A stretch of 64,000 nucleotides of DNA from Corallochytrium limacisporum. Taxonomy: Eukaryota > Opisthokonta. Position 1 is the first letter of the stretch, and the number at the start of each line of letters is the position of its first letter. Below the pieces are notes generated by a model that had not been told where the DNA came from, did not search any database, and was given only the letters and a program-made list of their open reading frames with translations. Positions 11,531-22,202 of this stretch are shown one piece after another. Made by a program: the position numbers and the translations under genes. The stretch is from NCBI GenBank assembly GCA_002811645.1, contig PDIP01000020.1, positions 1 to 64,000 of the forward strand. The letters run 5' to 3'.

Positions 11531-12959
11531 CTCGCTCGCTCGCTCCCCAGAGGCCCAAGGACCCTCCTCTGCCTCCCTCCAGGAAACAAAAAAAAAGAAA
11601 AAGAAAGAAAAAGGAGACCGATGGCGAAACGTACCAAATACACCCTCGCTTTCGCCATCGTGTGCCCACCACCAGTCTCACCGCACACCCAACGGGCATC
11701 TTGCCGTCCAAACGCTTCCGGGGCTCCCGAAACCTTCCCTCCTTGTCTCGCTCTCCCCTGTGTGTGTGTGTGTGTCTCTCTCTCTCTCGCTCTGTGTCTG
11801 TGTTGTCTGGCCTGGCCGGGCGGTGTGATCGCGGTGAGTAAAAATACAGAGAACGAAAACGAAGGAAACAAAGAACTAAAAAATTTAGAAGAAAACGACA
11901 CAGAAATAATGAAGGAGAGGAAAAACAAGGGAAAAAAGGAACTGGAATAGAAAGAAACTTGCGGTCCAGTCAGTCTGCGAGAAGAACATGTCCTATTGGC
12001 AGCAAAGCGAATGGATTGGATGGGCAGAAGAAAAAAAAATTAAGGGCGTCTATTATACGGAGAGATCATCAATCAATGGACGGCCATCCATCCCATCTCC
12101 GGTGCTGGGCCCAGCTTAGCAGTTGTGGTGGGGTGGCGCCCGGGGGGGGGGGAGTAGGGGTTTATGTTTTGGGCGCCGAACCAGCGTAAAAAAGAAAACG
12201 GTTTCGTTCGGAGGGGGTTGAGTACCCGAAACCCCCCCCACCTCCGGCCCCTGGGGAGGTGGTGGGGTGCGTGGAGCAAGTAGCAAGACAAGGGCAAAAA
12301 GGAAAGAAAATAAATGCGAAAAGTAATAAAGGAAGAAAAAATACAAGAAACAAAAAAAAAGAGGCGCCAGTTTTGGTGCCTTCCTTCGCCTTTTCTTCTT
12401 GTTTAGGGTCTTTTTGCGGGGCTTGTGTTGGGGAGACGGAACTGTGGAGATTCGCGTCGCCTCTTTGGCCAAAGCCGCTGCTTTTGCCCTTCCGCCGAAA
12501 GGCAAGGGAAGGGAAGGGGGAGAGGCGGTTGTGAAGGCTTTGCTGAGATACACAGAGAAAGAAAGTGAAAAAAAAAGAAGGCGCAAAAAAAAAAGGGAAA
12601 ACGGAGCCCAAAGAAAAAAGAGGGAGAGAGAGAGAGGGGTAAAGTGAGAACAGTGTGCCACCAACCCCCCCTCCCTCCCTTCCCTCCCTAGCCCAACCGT
12701 CTGCTGTCCGGCCATACCAAAGCTCCCTCTCTCTCCCTCCCGTGCGGCCCCAGCGGGGAGGGGGGGTGGGCGCTCTTCGGGTGAGATAAATTGCAAAGGA
12801 AAAAAGAAGAAGCAAAGGAGAAGGAAAATAAAGGAAGAGAAAAAAAAAGTGCTGAAACAAAGGGGCCAAGTTGGCAGTGCACGTCCGGTTCAACAAAAAA
12901 CCGCCAGTCCGCGCTCTCTCGCTCTCCCTCTCTCTCACTCTCTCTTTCTCTATGCACGT

Positions 12960-12993
<34 letters not shown>

Positions 12994-13665
12994 TTAGGCG
13001 CAGCAGGAGCCGCCGCGAGCAGGGCCAGAATGGCTTTGTATCGATTTTCTCCGGACCACAGGGGGGCGCAGCTGCTGGCCAGTGTATCGCACTACGTGCT
13101 CAGAGGTGGACAAGGAGCCGTCATCGGAATATTCTGAACTTATGGGCCTTAGATTGTGCGAACACAATGGAATTCAATTTCGATACAGGCCCATGTTTCG
13201 AATCAACGGGTGCGTCGATGGCTCAGGAACACCCAATTATAAGGATGCTTATCCTGGTAGTTCAGGAAGATATGTTTACAAGTTAGTTCAGAGCCACACC
13301 GTTTCAAAGCCCAAGAACGTTCGTTTAATAGCAACGGTGTATGTATTACATTTATAAGCAGTAGTTCATTCTCGGGTCATTGTAAACTGTTGTGCGATGT
13401 GCACAATATGGGATCACTAGAAACTTGTTTGTGAATCTATTGCTGATTGAGACGCGTCCGATCAGGTAGTCTCGGTACAACATAGGACTGATCTCGAGAA
13501 ACAGAAGACTCGCAAGTGTTGTGTGAGACACCTCTGCAGCTAAGCAAGGAGTCAACAGAAACACACACTACAAGAGGAGTTCTTCACAGAGCTTTCATTT
13601 ATCAATTTATCATTACGGGAAGGAGGTGCCAGAATATTTGAATCCTTTTAGGAATTGGCAGTATC

Positions 13666-15438
13666 ATGAAGTCTGTTACGCACAGTCTGAAGACGAAATT
13701 CGGCGGCAGTACCCGACGGGACAAAGACAAAGACAAGTCAAAGGACAAAAAGGACAAAAACAAGTCGGGGTCCGGCAGTGCCCCACAGTCACCTATGTCA
13801 GGCAACGGGCAGACTGCTCCTCCTCAGGTCCAGGTGGAGATTACGGACCCTGCCTCTTATGGCAGTAGCAACGCTGGCATTGGCGCAGACTCGCACAGAG
13901 ACTCTGCACCTGATCCACAACAGCTCAAGCTTGAGGTAGAAAAAGGTGCCTCCATGGCGGCGCAGATGCCTGGCAAGACTGTCGTGCAAAAATCAGACCT
14001 GCCACTGGCCAAGCCACCGAAGCGCCAGGTAAGTAGTCGTTTCTTCCGCACTGGCCAGCGAGAGATTCAGAAAACTCCAGCATTCCGTGATGTGCAGCCT
14101 AGCGAGCGCAGTGATCTATTGGTGCGGAAACTACAGGAGTGCTCCATCACATTTGACTTCACCGATGCTTTGAGCGATCTGAAGGGTAAGGAAATTAAGA
14201 GGGCAACGCTAAACGAACTGGTGGATTATGTCACAAACAATCGGGGTGTGATTACAGAGCAAGTTTACCCAGAGGCGCTTGCCATGTTTAGTGCGAACCT
14301 ATTTCGTGTTCTGCCACCCCCCTCAACACAGAACGGCGAGGTGTTCGATCCGGAGGAAGATGAGCCTGCCCTGGAGGCTGCATGGCCGCATCTGCAGATC
14401 GTATACGAGTACTTCCTGCGGTTCATTGAGAGCAATGACTTCCAGCCTAACATTGCCAAGAAGTACATTGATCCGTCTTTCATTACCAATTTATTGGCTC
14501 TCTTCGACAGTGAAGATCCCCGTGAGCGCGACTTCCTGAAGACCACACTGCATCGCATCTACGGAAAGTTCTTGACACTGCGTGCATTTGTTCGGCGGTC
14601 GATCAACAATATCTTCTACGAGTTTATTTACGAGAAGGAAAGGCACAACGGTATTGCAGAGTTGCTGGAAATTTTGGGCAGTATCATCAACGGCTTCGCA
14701 CTGCCGCTGAAGGAAGAGCACAAGACTTTCCTCATGCGGGTATTGATCCCTCTGCACAAGTGTCGGTCATTAGCACTCTATCACCCCCAACTTGCGTACT
14801 GTGTTGTACAATTCTTAGAAAAGGATCCGACCCTCACGGAGCCCGTGGTGCTTGGCTTGCTCAAGTACTGGCCCAAGACGAATAGTCCAAAGGAGGTCAT
14901 GTTCTTGAATGAGATTGAGGAGATCCTGGATGTAATTGAACCAAATGAATTCCAAAAGATCCAGGTGCCCCTATTCCAGCAGCTGGCGCGGTGTGTTTCA
15001 AGCCCGCACTTCCAAGTGGCTGAGAGGGCTCTCTACTTCTGGAACAACGAGTACATTATGTCTCTGATATCTGAGAACGGGGACGTGATCCTGCCCATCG
15101 TATTCAGCTCAATGTATAAGAACTCCAAGAGCCACTGGAACCGCACTATCCACGGTCTGATCTACAATGCGCTGAAATTGTTTATGGATATGAACCCCAA
15201 GTTGTTCGAGGAATGCACACAGAACTACAAGACGGAACGGCAGAGGGAGAAGAAGCAGTTCAAGGAGCGCGAGGAGTTGTGGCACAAGATTGAAGACTTG
15301 GCCCTGCAAGAGATTGAAAAGAAGGACGAACCCGAGAAGTTTGCGATTAGTAAGATGCAAAAAACGCACCGGTCGGATCTCAGCTTACTCGGCGATGACG
15401 AAGACGAGATTGCGCATATGGTACGGAATCATCTTTAA
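13666..15438 (+). CDS. PPP2R5: PP2A regulatory subunit B56 (PPP2R5 family)
   Basis: The B56 (B') subunit directs the PP2A phosphatase to substrates through a HEAT-like solenoid that binds LxxIxE peptides. The conserved domain begins near residue 124 ([21 protein letters not shown]) and runs to about 530, including [66 protein letters not shown] and [31 protein letters not shown]. Residues 1-123 are Lys/Asp/Ser-rich and probably disordered; the last 60 residues are charged. Length is 590 aa, in the range of the long B56 forms. ATG at 13666 is the first in frame. A GTAAGT at 14029 looks like a donor but encodes the conserved VSSRF segment, so it is coding. Confidence 0.93.
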   Translation: MKSVTHSLKTKFGGSTRRDKDKDKSKDKKDKNKSGSGSAPQSPMSGNGQTAPPQVQVEITDPASYGSSNAGIGADSHRDSAPDPQQLKLEVEKGASMAAQMPGKTVVQKSDLPLAKPPKRQVSSRFFRTGQREIQKTPAFRDVQPSERSDLLVRKLQECSITFDFTDALSDLKGKEIKRATLNELVDYVTNNRGVITEQVYPEALAMFSANLFRVLPPPSTQNGEVFDPEEDEPALEAAWPHLQIVYEYFLRFIESNDFQPNIAKKYIDPSFITNLLALFDSEDPRERDFLKTTLHRIYGKFLTLRAFVRRSINNIFYEFIYEKERHNGIAELLEILGSIINGFALPLKEEHKTFLMRVLIPLHKCRSLALYHPQLAYCVVQFLEKDPTLTEPVVLGLLKYWPKTNSPKEVMFLNEIEEILDVIEPNEFQKIQVPLFQQLARCVSSPHFQVAERALYFWNNEYIMSLISENGDVILPIVFSSMYKNSKSHWNRTIHGLIYNALKLFMDMNPKLFEECTQNYKTERQREKKQFKEREELWHKIEDLALQEIEKKDEPEKFAISKMQKTHRSDLSLLGDDEDEIAHMVRNHL

Positions 15439-15721
15439 GGTTGGTCAACGCATGATCTAGCATGGTCTCCTTTATAAATCCACACCATCCGAAGGCCCGG
15501 AACTGAAACTTATCAACATGAAAACCCATAAAAAACACTCTTAGGAATTCAAAAACGGAAGGGCAGAATCGTCTCCTGTTGATATGTTTTTATGTACATG
15601 GTACTGCTTTCTGAGTTTATTTGTAAGTTCACGCGGCGACCGGCAACTTCCAAAACACCTGTGCAGTCCAAGTCAAGGGCACTGATGGTTGTTCTTCAAT
15701 TCTCCAAACCCGTTTTCGATC

Positions 15722-16765
15722 TTACGTGAGCACATAGGGGAATGGCCGGCTCACGCTCGCAGGCTGGTTCGCCTGCAGGGCCACAAAGATGACCAAAATG
15801 TTGGCCAGCATCATAGCAATGATAACAAACGGACTCGTGGTGCTGGACTGTGTGGCAGCGCTTGTTGTGGTTGAGCTGCTTCCAGAGCCGCGACTCATGG
15901 CAATAAACTCTTCCTTGCTCATGCCCGCCGTGGCCGCAGCCAGACGGTCAACGGCGTCTCGGGCCTGCGTGGCCACGTCACTGCTGCGACCTGCCTCCAG
16001 GGTGAGACGCTCAATTTTCGATTTGAGATTCTCAACGTCGCGTCCTTTGGTCTCAAGATCGCGCTGCAGCATACCATAGCCTTGCTTAAGACTTTCAAGC
16101 TCAACCTTGACGTTCAGAATCTCCTTGACGTTGTGTTCCACAGTTTCCAATCGGCGCAGCAGTTCCCGACGCTTTTCGTCCTCAAAGCTTCGACCGTGCT
16201 CCAGTTGACGCGTTAGGCTATCCATGCGCTCAATTGCAAAATTGACCTGTTCATCCACGTCATTGCGCAGGGCCTCTCTGTGCCGGAGGATCTCCTCGTT
16301 GACGGCGCCACCGGTAACAATGGCGGGGGATTCGTATGTGTAGGGACCGCTGGAGGTGCTCATGTGTGGTACAGACTGAGCAGAGGAATTGGTCAAGGCG
16401 CGCAGTGGCTTGCGGGCACTGGCTGGGGTGCCACCGATCGGTGTTGCATCGCGGGGTGCTGGCGAAGCCATGTTTGATTTGGAAGGGGTTCCCTGTCGTG
16501 AAGTTATCTTAGTTGGGGTGCGGTGTTCAGCATTGATGAAGTCTTCGTCCATGTACTGGTCTACGTCGGCATACAGGGCAGAAACAGGCATCTTTTCTTC
16601 CTCCATGTACCGACTAAATTTCTTTGTCGAGTTGTAAGCTGGCGTAGTCTGGTTGATCTCCCCAATTCGATACGGCCAGCCCCTGGCCTTGATTCCAGTA
16701 GCGAAACGTTTGCACGCCTCATTCAGAATGCATAAGCACATAAACTCGTGATCGTCAAATACCAT
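15722..16765 (-). CDS. tail-anchored coiled-coil protein, unrecognised
   Basis: A protein of 347 aa that I do not recognise. Residues 1-60 form a possible small folded region (MVFDDHEFMCLCILNEACKR). Residues 60-150 are Ser/Thr/Pro-rich, with several TP sites (RTPTK, RQGTPSK, DATPIGG, GGTPAS). A coiled coil covers about 165-280. A single hydrophobic helix (FVIIAMMLANILVIFVAL, about 307-325) sits close to the C terminus. This arrangement predicts a tail-anchored membrane protein with a large cytosolic coiled coil, as in golgins or organelle tethers, but no family is claimed. ATG at 16765. It converges on the B56 gene with 283 bp between stops. Confidence 0.75.
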   Translation of the reverse strand: MVFDDHEFMCLCILNEACKRFATGIKARGWPYRIGEINQTTPAYNSTKKFSRYMEEEKMPVSALYADVDQYMDEDFINAEHRTPTKITSRQGTPSKSNMASPAPRDATPIGGTPASARKPLRALTNSSAQSVPHMSTSSGPYTYESPAIVTGGAVNEEILRHREALRNDVDEQVNFAIERMDSLTRQLEHGRSFEDEKRRELLRRLETVEHNVKEILNVKVELESLKQGYGMLQRDLETKGRDVENLKSKIERLTLEAGRSSDVATQARDAVDRLAAATAGMSKEEFIAMSRGSGSSSTTTSAATQSSTTSPFVIIAMMLANILVIFVALQANQPASVSRPFPYVLT

Positions 16766-17318
16766 TCCTCACTCAATGAGTGGGAACGCGTAAACTCGAA
16801 GGGCAACCACGCAGGTTTCACAACACAAAAAAAAACGTCATCCCCACTTTCCAACGCTTACCCACCGCGCGATCAATGCTTTGCTTACCGCTGGCTGGCT
16901 GGCGCCCCCGGGTCAGTGGCCACCCCCCTGTCCCTGCCGTGCGTCCCCTCCACCTCCCACCATCCCTTCCTCACCTCACCCGGCCAAGAATATGGCGCGT
17001 AATTTTTTTTCCCATTTCTCGGCCCCCAACCCCCCTCCCCCTTTTTCTCTCTTACGCTCCGCGGCCCACAATAAAAATCATTTAAGATATAGCCGTATAT
17101 AAAATGACACCGGGCTGCCAGGTGCGGGCAAAGGCCGCTCTGCAAAAGGGGTCCGTCCACCCTGCTCCTCCCAAGCGGTTAGGTTTTCCATGGGCATGGA
17201 ATGAGGCTGGTTTGTGCGGTTATCAGTAGGTGCTCGTGCGCAGGTAGGAAAGGAGTGACAGTTTTCGAATCGACGACCCTTAGCTGTGCACGTAAGTGAT
17301 AGATACAGTATGTGAAGA
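16766..17318. other. divergent spacer
   Basis: 553 bp between the divergent tail-anchored and DMAC1-like genes. It has a C-rich segment at about 16900-17045. Nothing else was seen. Confidence 0.5.
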
Positions 17319-17549
17319 ATGACGAAAGAAGAGTCAAGTGCGCAGTCTGACAAGGACTGCCTGGCCTGTCGCCTAACGGGATTTACTGTCTTGTCAGGAT
17401 GCGGTGCATATGTCGCCAAGGGAGCATTTGATCACCCAGCGGGTTCGACAAACAGAAGATTTGGGTTTGTACTTGCTGCAGGACTTGTCACGCTGGGTGT
17501 GGCAAGGTTGTTGACTCGTAATGACCAGATAATCACCGTCAAGGACTGA
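17319..17549 (+). CDS. DMAC1/TMEM261-like small mitochondrial membrane protein
   Basis: 76 aa. A DCLACR motif is followed at once by a hydrophobic helix (LTGFTVLSGCGAYVAKG), then a second hydrophobic helix (FGFVLAAGLVTLGVARLL) before a short tail. The CxxC motif plus two short helices is the signature of the DUF4536 family (human DMAC1/TMEM261), whose human member helps assemble the distal membrane arm of respiratory complex I. ATG at 17319. It converges with BCKDHA (221 bp between stops). The family call rests on motif and topology in a very short protein, so it is moderate. Confidence 0.65.
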   Translation: MTKEESSAQSDKDCLACRLTGFTVLSGCGAYVAKGAFDHPAGSTNRRFGFVLAAGLVTLGVARLLTRNDQIITVKD

Positions 17550-17590
17550 ATTCTGAATTGTACAATAGTTAAAGAAATGTTCCAAAAAAA

Positions 17591-17596
17591 AATAAA
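17591..17596 (+). terminator. AATAAA poly(A) signal of the DMAC1-like gene
   Basis: AATAAA lies 41 nt after the stop codon of the DMAC1-like gene, in a suitable position for 3' end formation. Confidence 0.5.
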
Positions 17597-17685
17597 GAAG
17601 AGTTTTGTCGTATTAAAAATGCATTTACATGTTTATGTGTGTGTATAATACTATGGGCAGCAATGGAAGATCTGCGAAAGTTAAT

Positions 17686-17705
17686 AATGATGATGCTAGA
17701 TGATT
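17686..17705 (-). promoter_or_regulatory. ATCATC-rich element 3' of BCKDHA
   Basis: On the minus (sense) strand this reads AATCATCTAGCATCATCATT, 66-85 nt after the BCKDHA stop. Similar sense-strand CATC repeats follow five other genes in the window. Function is unknown. Confidence 0.35.
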
Positions 17706-17770
17706 GAAGAACGCAGGCTCATACGCTAATATTGAGTGGGCGGCCAATCGAGCCAGTCGCTTGTTTTAGC

Positions 17771-19126
17771 TTATTCCTTGGCGTAGCTGTCCAGATTGTA
17801 CTCCTTCTCCCACTTCTTGATATGCGCAAGCATTTCCTCCTCCTGCTCCACGAGGAGGGGAGTCTTCTCATCGTAGACCTCGGAGAACAAATGCTTGATG
17901 GCCGGCTTCTTCTTCTTCTCAGCCTTAGCAAACGCCTTCAAGATGGCCTTGCGAGACTCGTTCTTAAATTCCTTCTCTTTCTCGTCGTCCCAGAGTCCCC
18001 TGCTTTCCAGATGAGCCTTCATACGTGCAATGGGATGGTCCTCCTTGTCCCAGTAGTTGACCTCCTGGAGAGAACGGTATGCACTGGAGTCATCGGAGGT
18101 GGAATGATGACCGATGCGGTAAGTCATGGCCTCGATGAGCACAGGGCGGGACTCAGTCAGGGCAATCTCACGAGCCTTCTTGGTGGCGTTGAAGACGGCG
18201 AAGACATCGTTACCATCGACACGGATGGTCTTGATGCCGTAGCCGGGACCACGGGCGGCAATACCGTCGCCACGGTATTGGTCCACAGTAGGGGTTGAGA
18301 TGGCATAGCCATTGTTACGGCAGAAGAAGATCACCGGGGCCTCCAGAGTGGCAGCAAAATTCAGAGCGGCATGAGCATCACCCTCAGATGCAGCACCCTC
18401 ACCGAAGTAGCAAATGCACACGCGGTTCTCTTGCTTGGTCTTGAATGCGTAGGCCATACCGGCAGCCTGGGGCATCTGAGTGGCGAGCGGAGAGCTAATG
18501 GTCTGGAAGTTCAGCGTCTTGGAACCGTAGTGGACGGGCATCTGCCTTCCCTTGGCAGGGTCGCGCTCGTTGCTGTAGCACTGGTCCATGAAGTCGTCCA
18601 ACTGGAATCCACGCCACATGAGGACACCTGCCTCACGGTACTGGCCGTAGACCATGTCCTCGGCCTCCAGGGCGGCAGCACTGCCAATGTGGGTGGCCTC
18701 CTCACCGTAGTTGGTCATGTAGAAAGAGATACGCCCCTGGCGCTGGCTTTCGTACAGAATGTGGTCCATGATGTTGAGGCGACCCATGTCCGTGTACATC
18801 TTGAGAAGAAACTCGTCACTCAATTTGGGGTCCTGATCTTCCTTAATGATGTTTCCCTGGCGGTCCATCACACGGTAGCAAGGGATGGCATCATGGTCCT
18901 CGGGCTCCCACACAGCCAGATCGTTGACGACACGGCTGCGCGCACCTGGGAACATTGTTTCCTCTTCTGCAGCTTGTTGCCTACGGAACGAAGTGGTGTG
19001 GAAGGGCTGCACGCGTACGTTGAAGGCCACAGCGCTGACCTTGGGTGCCTGTGAGCGCATCACAGCACCACTGCGCAGGGCCAGAGATGCAACTCCCCGA
19101 ACGGTAGTAGAACGAAGTGCCCACAT
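17771..19126 (-). CDS. BCKDHA: branched-chain 2-oxoacid dehydrogenase E1 alpha subunit
   Basis: The thiamine-diphosphate-binding E1 alpha subunit of the mitochondrial branched-chain 2-oxoacid dehydrogenase complex, which decarboxylates the 2-oxoacids of Leu, Ile and Val. The N terminus ([20 protein letters not shown]) is Arg/Ser-rich and lacks acidic residues, fitting a mitochondrial presequence. The ThDP motif [19 protein letters not shown] starts at residue 242 and ends at FFCRNN (272). The regulatory phosphorylation loop [15 protein letters not shown] (337-351) is fully conserved, which suggests control by a BCKDH kinase. Length 451 aa against 445 in human. ATG at 19126. The E1 beta gene is not in the window. 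Confidence 0.95.
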   Translation of the reverse strand: MWALRSTTVRGVASLALRSGAVMRSQAPKVSAVAFNVRVQPFHTTSFRRQQAAEEETMFPGARSRVVNDLAVWEPEDHDAIPCYRVMDRQGNIIKEDQDPKLSDEFLLKMYTDMGRLNIMDHILYESQRQGRISFYMTNYGEEATHIGSAAALEAEDMVYGQYREAGVLMWRGFQLDDFMDQCYSNERDPAKGRQMPVHYGSKTLNFQTISSPLATQMPQAAGMAYAFKTKQENRVCICYFGEGAASEGDAHAALNFAATLEAPVIFFCRNNGYAISTPTVDQYRGDGIAARGPGYGIKTIRVDGNDVFAVFNATKKAREIALTESRPVLIEAMTYRIGHHSTSDDSSAYRSLQEVNYWDKEDHPIARMKAHLESRGLWDDEKEKEFKNESRKAILKAFAKAEKKKKPAIKHLFSEVYDEKTPLLVEQEEEMLAHIKKWEKEYNLDSYAKE

Positions 19127-20952
19127 GATCGATGGATTTGCAATTTAATACTAAATTGAACGTTCCCTTAAGTTCAAACTTAAACGTTAGAGACGCTTCG
19201 ATTGTAAGCACCGACTGTGACACGATATCTCACGACTGAAATAGCTATGGAATTGTTCATATGCACGATCGAAGTCACGATCTGACGGACACCCCAGGCT
19301 GTTCCATCTCTTCACGGAAACGAGGCCTATTTGAAAGTGTGTGTGTAATATATTTCTCTAAAAAAAACACCGCAAGGGCTCCCTCAAAGTGCAGTTGGGA
19401 ACGCTCTCAACAATAGTGTGGGTTCGAGCCTTCAGGCGAAATCACCCGAAAGGTCCTCGCCCGCTCTGAACCCTTCCTCACGAACTGTGTGTGCACCGGC
19501 CAGGTCATCTCTCCATCTGAGCACAACAAATGCCGCCGATGCCAGCGCCCTACCGTTCTTCCCACAGAGGAGCAGGATTGTGCCGGCTCGTGGTAGTGAA
19601 AGTACTGCAACTAGTTGGACCAAAATCGGACTCGCGGGGTGTGTGTGTGGAGGATTCGGTCCACGTCGTAGCAAACGAAGGAACTGGCGACCCAGGATAC
19701 CTCACACCTATATCTGCTCAATATATTGTACACCGTTCAGATATGATATGTGTGTACATTCGCCACAGCAATGGCTGCTCGAAACCGGACCACACGACTG
19801 CGCATCTTTTCGAAAGTTTACTGCGCAGTGTTGGAGAAAAAGGCGGAGGGCGGAATTTCTCACTGACGAGTGCTCCAAAACAATCGAAAGAATGAAACTA
19901 AACAAAATTGGCATCACGCACTCAAAAATGTTCCCGCAGTATATTCAGTATGGAAGTGCCGCGGGTGCTGTGAGATTTTCCCACCCCGCGTTGGAGAAGG
20001 GTCGCTCGGGTGTAGAACAAGCACAGGGCAGCACACCTCCCACATGCGCCTCGGTCACCACCGCCAGCCGTTCTGCCATAGTACTAAACATACTGGTGTT
20101 GAGATTTATTCTCTGTTGGGCCCTGACTATACCTGGCCTGGGGTCGCGGGACGGAAGAGCCACAATCCTGGACCGGGTGGGAAAATGGAACGGGCTCTAC
20201 ACTTGCCCACCGAACTGCGGCACAGAGTCTATATAGCAAGAGGCACAAACTGTCTAGCCGCGTGAATGAAATACCACAGGGAAGGAAGGGGGNNNNNNNN
20301 NNNNNNNNNNNNNNNNNNNNNNNNNNNNNNNNNNNNNNNNNNNNNNNNNNNNNNNNNNNNNNNNNNNNNNNNNNNNNNNNNNNNNNNNNNNNNNNNNNNN
20401 NNNNNNNNNNNNNNNNNNNNNNNNNNNNNNNNNNNNNNNNNNNNNNNNNNNNNNNNNNNNNNNNNNNNNNNNNNNNNNNNNNNNNNNNNNNNNNNNNNNN
20501 NNNNNNNNNNNGGGCAGCAGAAGCAAGTCGGCCTCGGGTCGAATAGAGAGTCCAGTCGAGCTGTTGCCGAACCGTCCGTACAATCCTTATAAATCTAAAT
20601 CTACGATTGTAAACTATGCGCTTTTGATTATATTACTGGTTGTCATTTTGCGAATATTTTTAAGTACATGTACCTTTTCAAATCAAAATCATTATATTTT
20701 TTCAGTGGTATTCTAAGTGAATATAAGTAGAGGGGAATATACAACTTTAGATTTCAATCAAAATGGGAATGACAGGGCAGGAAGCTTAAACGCGCCCAGT
20801 TCCCTCGGAGGGAAGCAAAGAAAGGGTCATAGACTTCCTGCTTGGTTATTTCTTGGCATGTGTTGCAGACATCGTTAGTCACAGCGACGAGTGTGATCTA
20901 ATTTATTGCGGTTGAAGAATGTGACACAGCAAAGGAAAGCAGAGCTGCCACC
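19127..20952. other. divergent spacer with assembly gap
   Basis: 1.8 kb between the divergent BCKDHA and MFAP1-like genes, interrupted by a 219-base gap. No gene is recognised; open frames of up to 272 codons here use non-ATG starts and have no family resemblance. AT-rich sequence at 20585-20760 precedes the MFAP1-like gene. Confidence 0.5.
20293..20511. other. assembly gap (219 N)
   Basis: A run of N. The bases flanking it are G runs on both sides (GGGGG before, GGGG after), so the missing sequence is probably a G-rich or CnGn tract that failed to assemble. Confidence 0.95.
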
Positions 20953-21555
20953 ATGCGTCGTGGTGTGCAGCGATACCGGGCAGGACAATTGCCGGCATAC
21001 GCAAGGAAACAGCAAGGAGGAGAGGCACCGCAGTCATCACAGTCAACGACACCATCCTCGAAACCTGACCTAGCTGATGAGGACAAGGATGAAGACAACG
21101 ATCTCCAAGTAGAATCAAGAGAGGTTCGACATGCTGAGAAGGAAAGCATGCCTGTGCCCAAGGCAATCCACCAGGATCCCGGACAAGAAGAAACACAGGC
21201 CAAGTCTGGGAAGCCAAGTGCCAAGCGAACCCATTCTGGAGCTTATAAATCCGATTCATCCGATGATGATGACCTCGCAAAATCATTTCGTCCTACTTTT
21301 CGGCGAAGAGTTGGGAGTACAATACAGGAGACTGCTCCCCAGGAAGCATCATCTTCTCAGAAAGATCAGGTAGCCACGCGGATTCTGAGGGACACCCTTA
21401 ACCGCGACCAGCAACTTAGTAAACCGGCTGGGGACTTAGTCGCTGCCTTACCGTCCACATCCGATGAGGATGAAGAGCAAGCTTATGCGGCCTGGAAAGA
21501 GAGAGAACTGGCCCGGTTGAAACGGGATCGGCTCGAGCGTATGCGAAGTAGCTGA
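20953..21555 (+). CDS. MFAP1: short MFAP1-like spliceosomal protein
   Basis: MFAP1 is a tri-snRNP/B-complex splicing factor that binds Prp38 through a long helix. Three blocks match MFAP1 in order: RYRAGQLPAYA near the start (family RYVSGKRPDYAP), FRPTFRRRVGSTIQE at about 112-126 (family LKPVFIRKKDRVTVQE), and TSDEDEEQAYAAWKERELARLKRDR near 175-195 (family DDENDEEEYEAWKVRELKRIKRDR). The protein stops at 200 aa, about half the animal length, just inside the long helix. The usual C-terminal part (KGKYKFLQKYYHRGAFF in human) is absent, and I find neither a donor site nor a shifted frame downstream that would supply it. ATG at 20953 sits in a GCCACC context. Confidence 0.65.
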   Translation: MRRGVQRYRAGQLPAYARKQQGGEAPQSSQSTTPSSKPDLADEDKDEDNDLQVESREVRHAEKESMPVPKAIHQDPGQEETQAKSGKPSAKRTHSGAYKSDSSDDDDLAKSFRPTFRRRVGSTIQETAPQEASSSQKDQVATRILRDTLNRDQQLSKPAGDLVAALPSTSDEDEEQAYAAWKERELARLKRDRLERMRSS

Positions 21556-21792
21556 AGTAATTGTGGCCAGGCCATAAAAATCGTATACTAAAGTCTTATA
21601 CTCGCATAATCTGAAATCGTCGTCTGGTTAGTTTTATTTTCCGGGATGTATTTTGAAATGGGGTTTCGCGTATAGCAAAGTATCGCGACTCCCAAGGTGT
21701 CAATTATTGATGTACCACAATTTTAAGACAGTTGGACAAAGGGTTCATATGGATGGCAATGGATGTAATAAGATGCTATGGTAAAGATGTGT

Positions 21793-21806
21793 TGATGGAT
21801 GATATG
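21793..21806 (-). promoter_or_regulatory. ATCATCCATC element 3' of the small membrane protein gene
   Basis: Sense-strand sequence GCATATCATCCATC lies 67-80 nt after the stop at 21873, with more CATCC copies further down (to about 21748). Same type as the elements after VPS26, PLK, BCKDHA and the Sec23-like gene. Confidence 0.35.
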
Positions 21807-21872
21807 CTAATCTACAATAGAGGGTCCAGCTCTCCAGGAAGTTTTCTAGTTATACCCGAACAAGATTGTAAC

Positions 21873-22202
21873 TTAAACATTCTCTGAGACAGCTGCGTTA
21901 TCAACATCGTATGAGTCGGAAGTGCGGTACTTGTGGACAGCGAAACCAGCAGCACCAATGGTCACGACACCTGCAGCGGCGGCAATAAGACCAATGGCAG
22001 TGGCACTGAGGCCACCACTCGAGTCGCTGGTACCGTTACCTGTTGAAGCGGATGAGGACTCCGAGCTCATGATAAAAATATCGTCAACAGCGTGGGGCTC
22101 CAGGGCGGGAACCTGAACCATGGCCTGGTTAATAGGAGTGATGGCAGCTGCAGCCATGCCGGTGGCAGCAGCGACAGTGAAGAGGACAGCAGAGATCTTC
22201 AT
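21873..22202 (-). CDS. small type I membrane protein, unrecognised
   Basis: 109 aa. A clear signal peptide (MKISAVLFTVAAATGMAAAA, probable cleavage near ITPIN) is followed by a short extracellular or lumenal Ser/Gly/Thr-rich stalk (about 46-64), a transmembrane helix (about 68-89, TAIGLIAAAAGVVTIGAAGF) and a 20-residue cytosolic tail (KYRTSDSYDVDNAAVSENV). The predicted topology is type I. The stalk has an NGTS sequon for N-glycosylation. ATG at 22202; a TATATAA-like stretch lies about 30 bp upstream. It resembles small cell-surface proteins but no family is recognised. Confidence 0.75.
   Translation of the reverse strand: MKISAVLFTVAAATGMAAAAITPINQAMVQVPALEPHAVDDIFIMSSESSSASTGNGTSDSSGGLSATAIGLIAAAAGVVTIGAAGFAVHKYRTSDSYDVDNAAVSENV

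Larger units (their letters stand above)
9570..13665. other. 4.1-kb low-complexity spacer upstream of B56
   Basis: No gene recognised. The spacer alternates polypurine blocks (about 9880-10030, 11830-11960, 12295-12365, 12545-12645, 12795-12850) with pyrimidine blocks (about 10890-10925, 11215-11290) and dinucleotide repeats. CnGn palindromes lie at 10184-10203, 11224-11241 and 12139-12152. The long open frames on both strands are artefacts of repeats. The last 600 bp (13000-13660) are of ordinary complexity and probably hold the B56 promoter and 5' UTR. Confidence 0.65.

Noticed and set aside
10896-12989. Long open frames on both strands in the low-complexity spacer
   Set aside because: They consist of Ser/Leu, Arg/Glu or His/Thr runs encoded by CT, GA and CA repeats.
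14029-14040. Intron donor in B56
   Set aside because: The frame through it encodes the conserved RQxSSRF segment, and no acceptor keeps the family sequence.
19420-19445. B-box-like GGGTTCGAGCC
   Set aside because: No matching stems for a tRNA on either side.
20254-20592. Open frames running through the N gaps
   Set aside because: They are translated from unknown bases and have no evidence; the same holds for 54495-55310.
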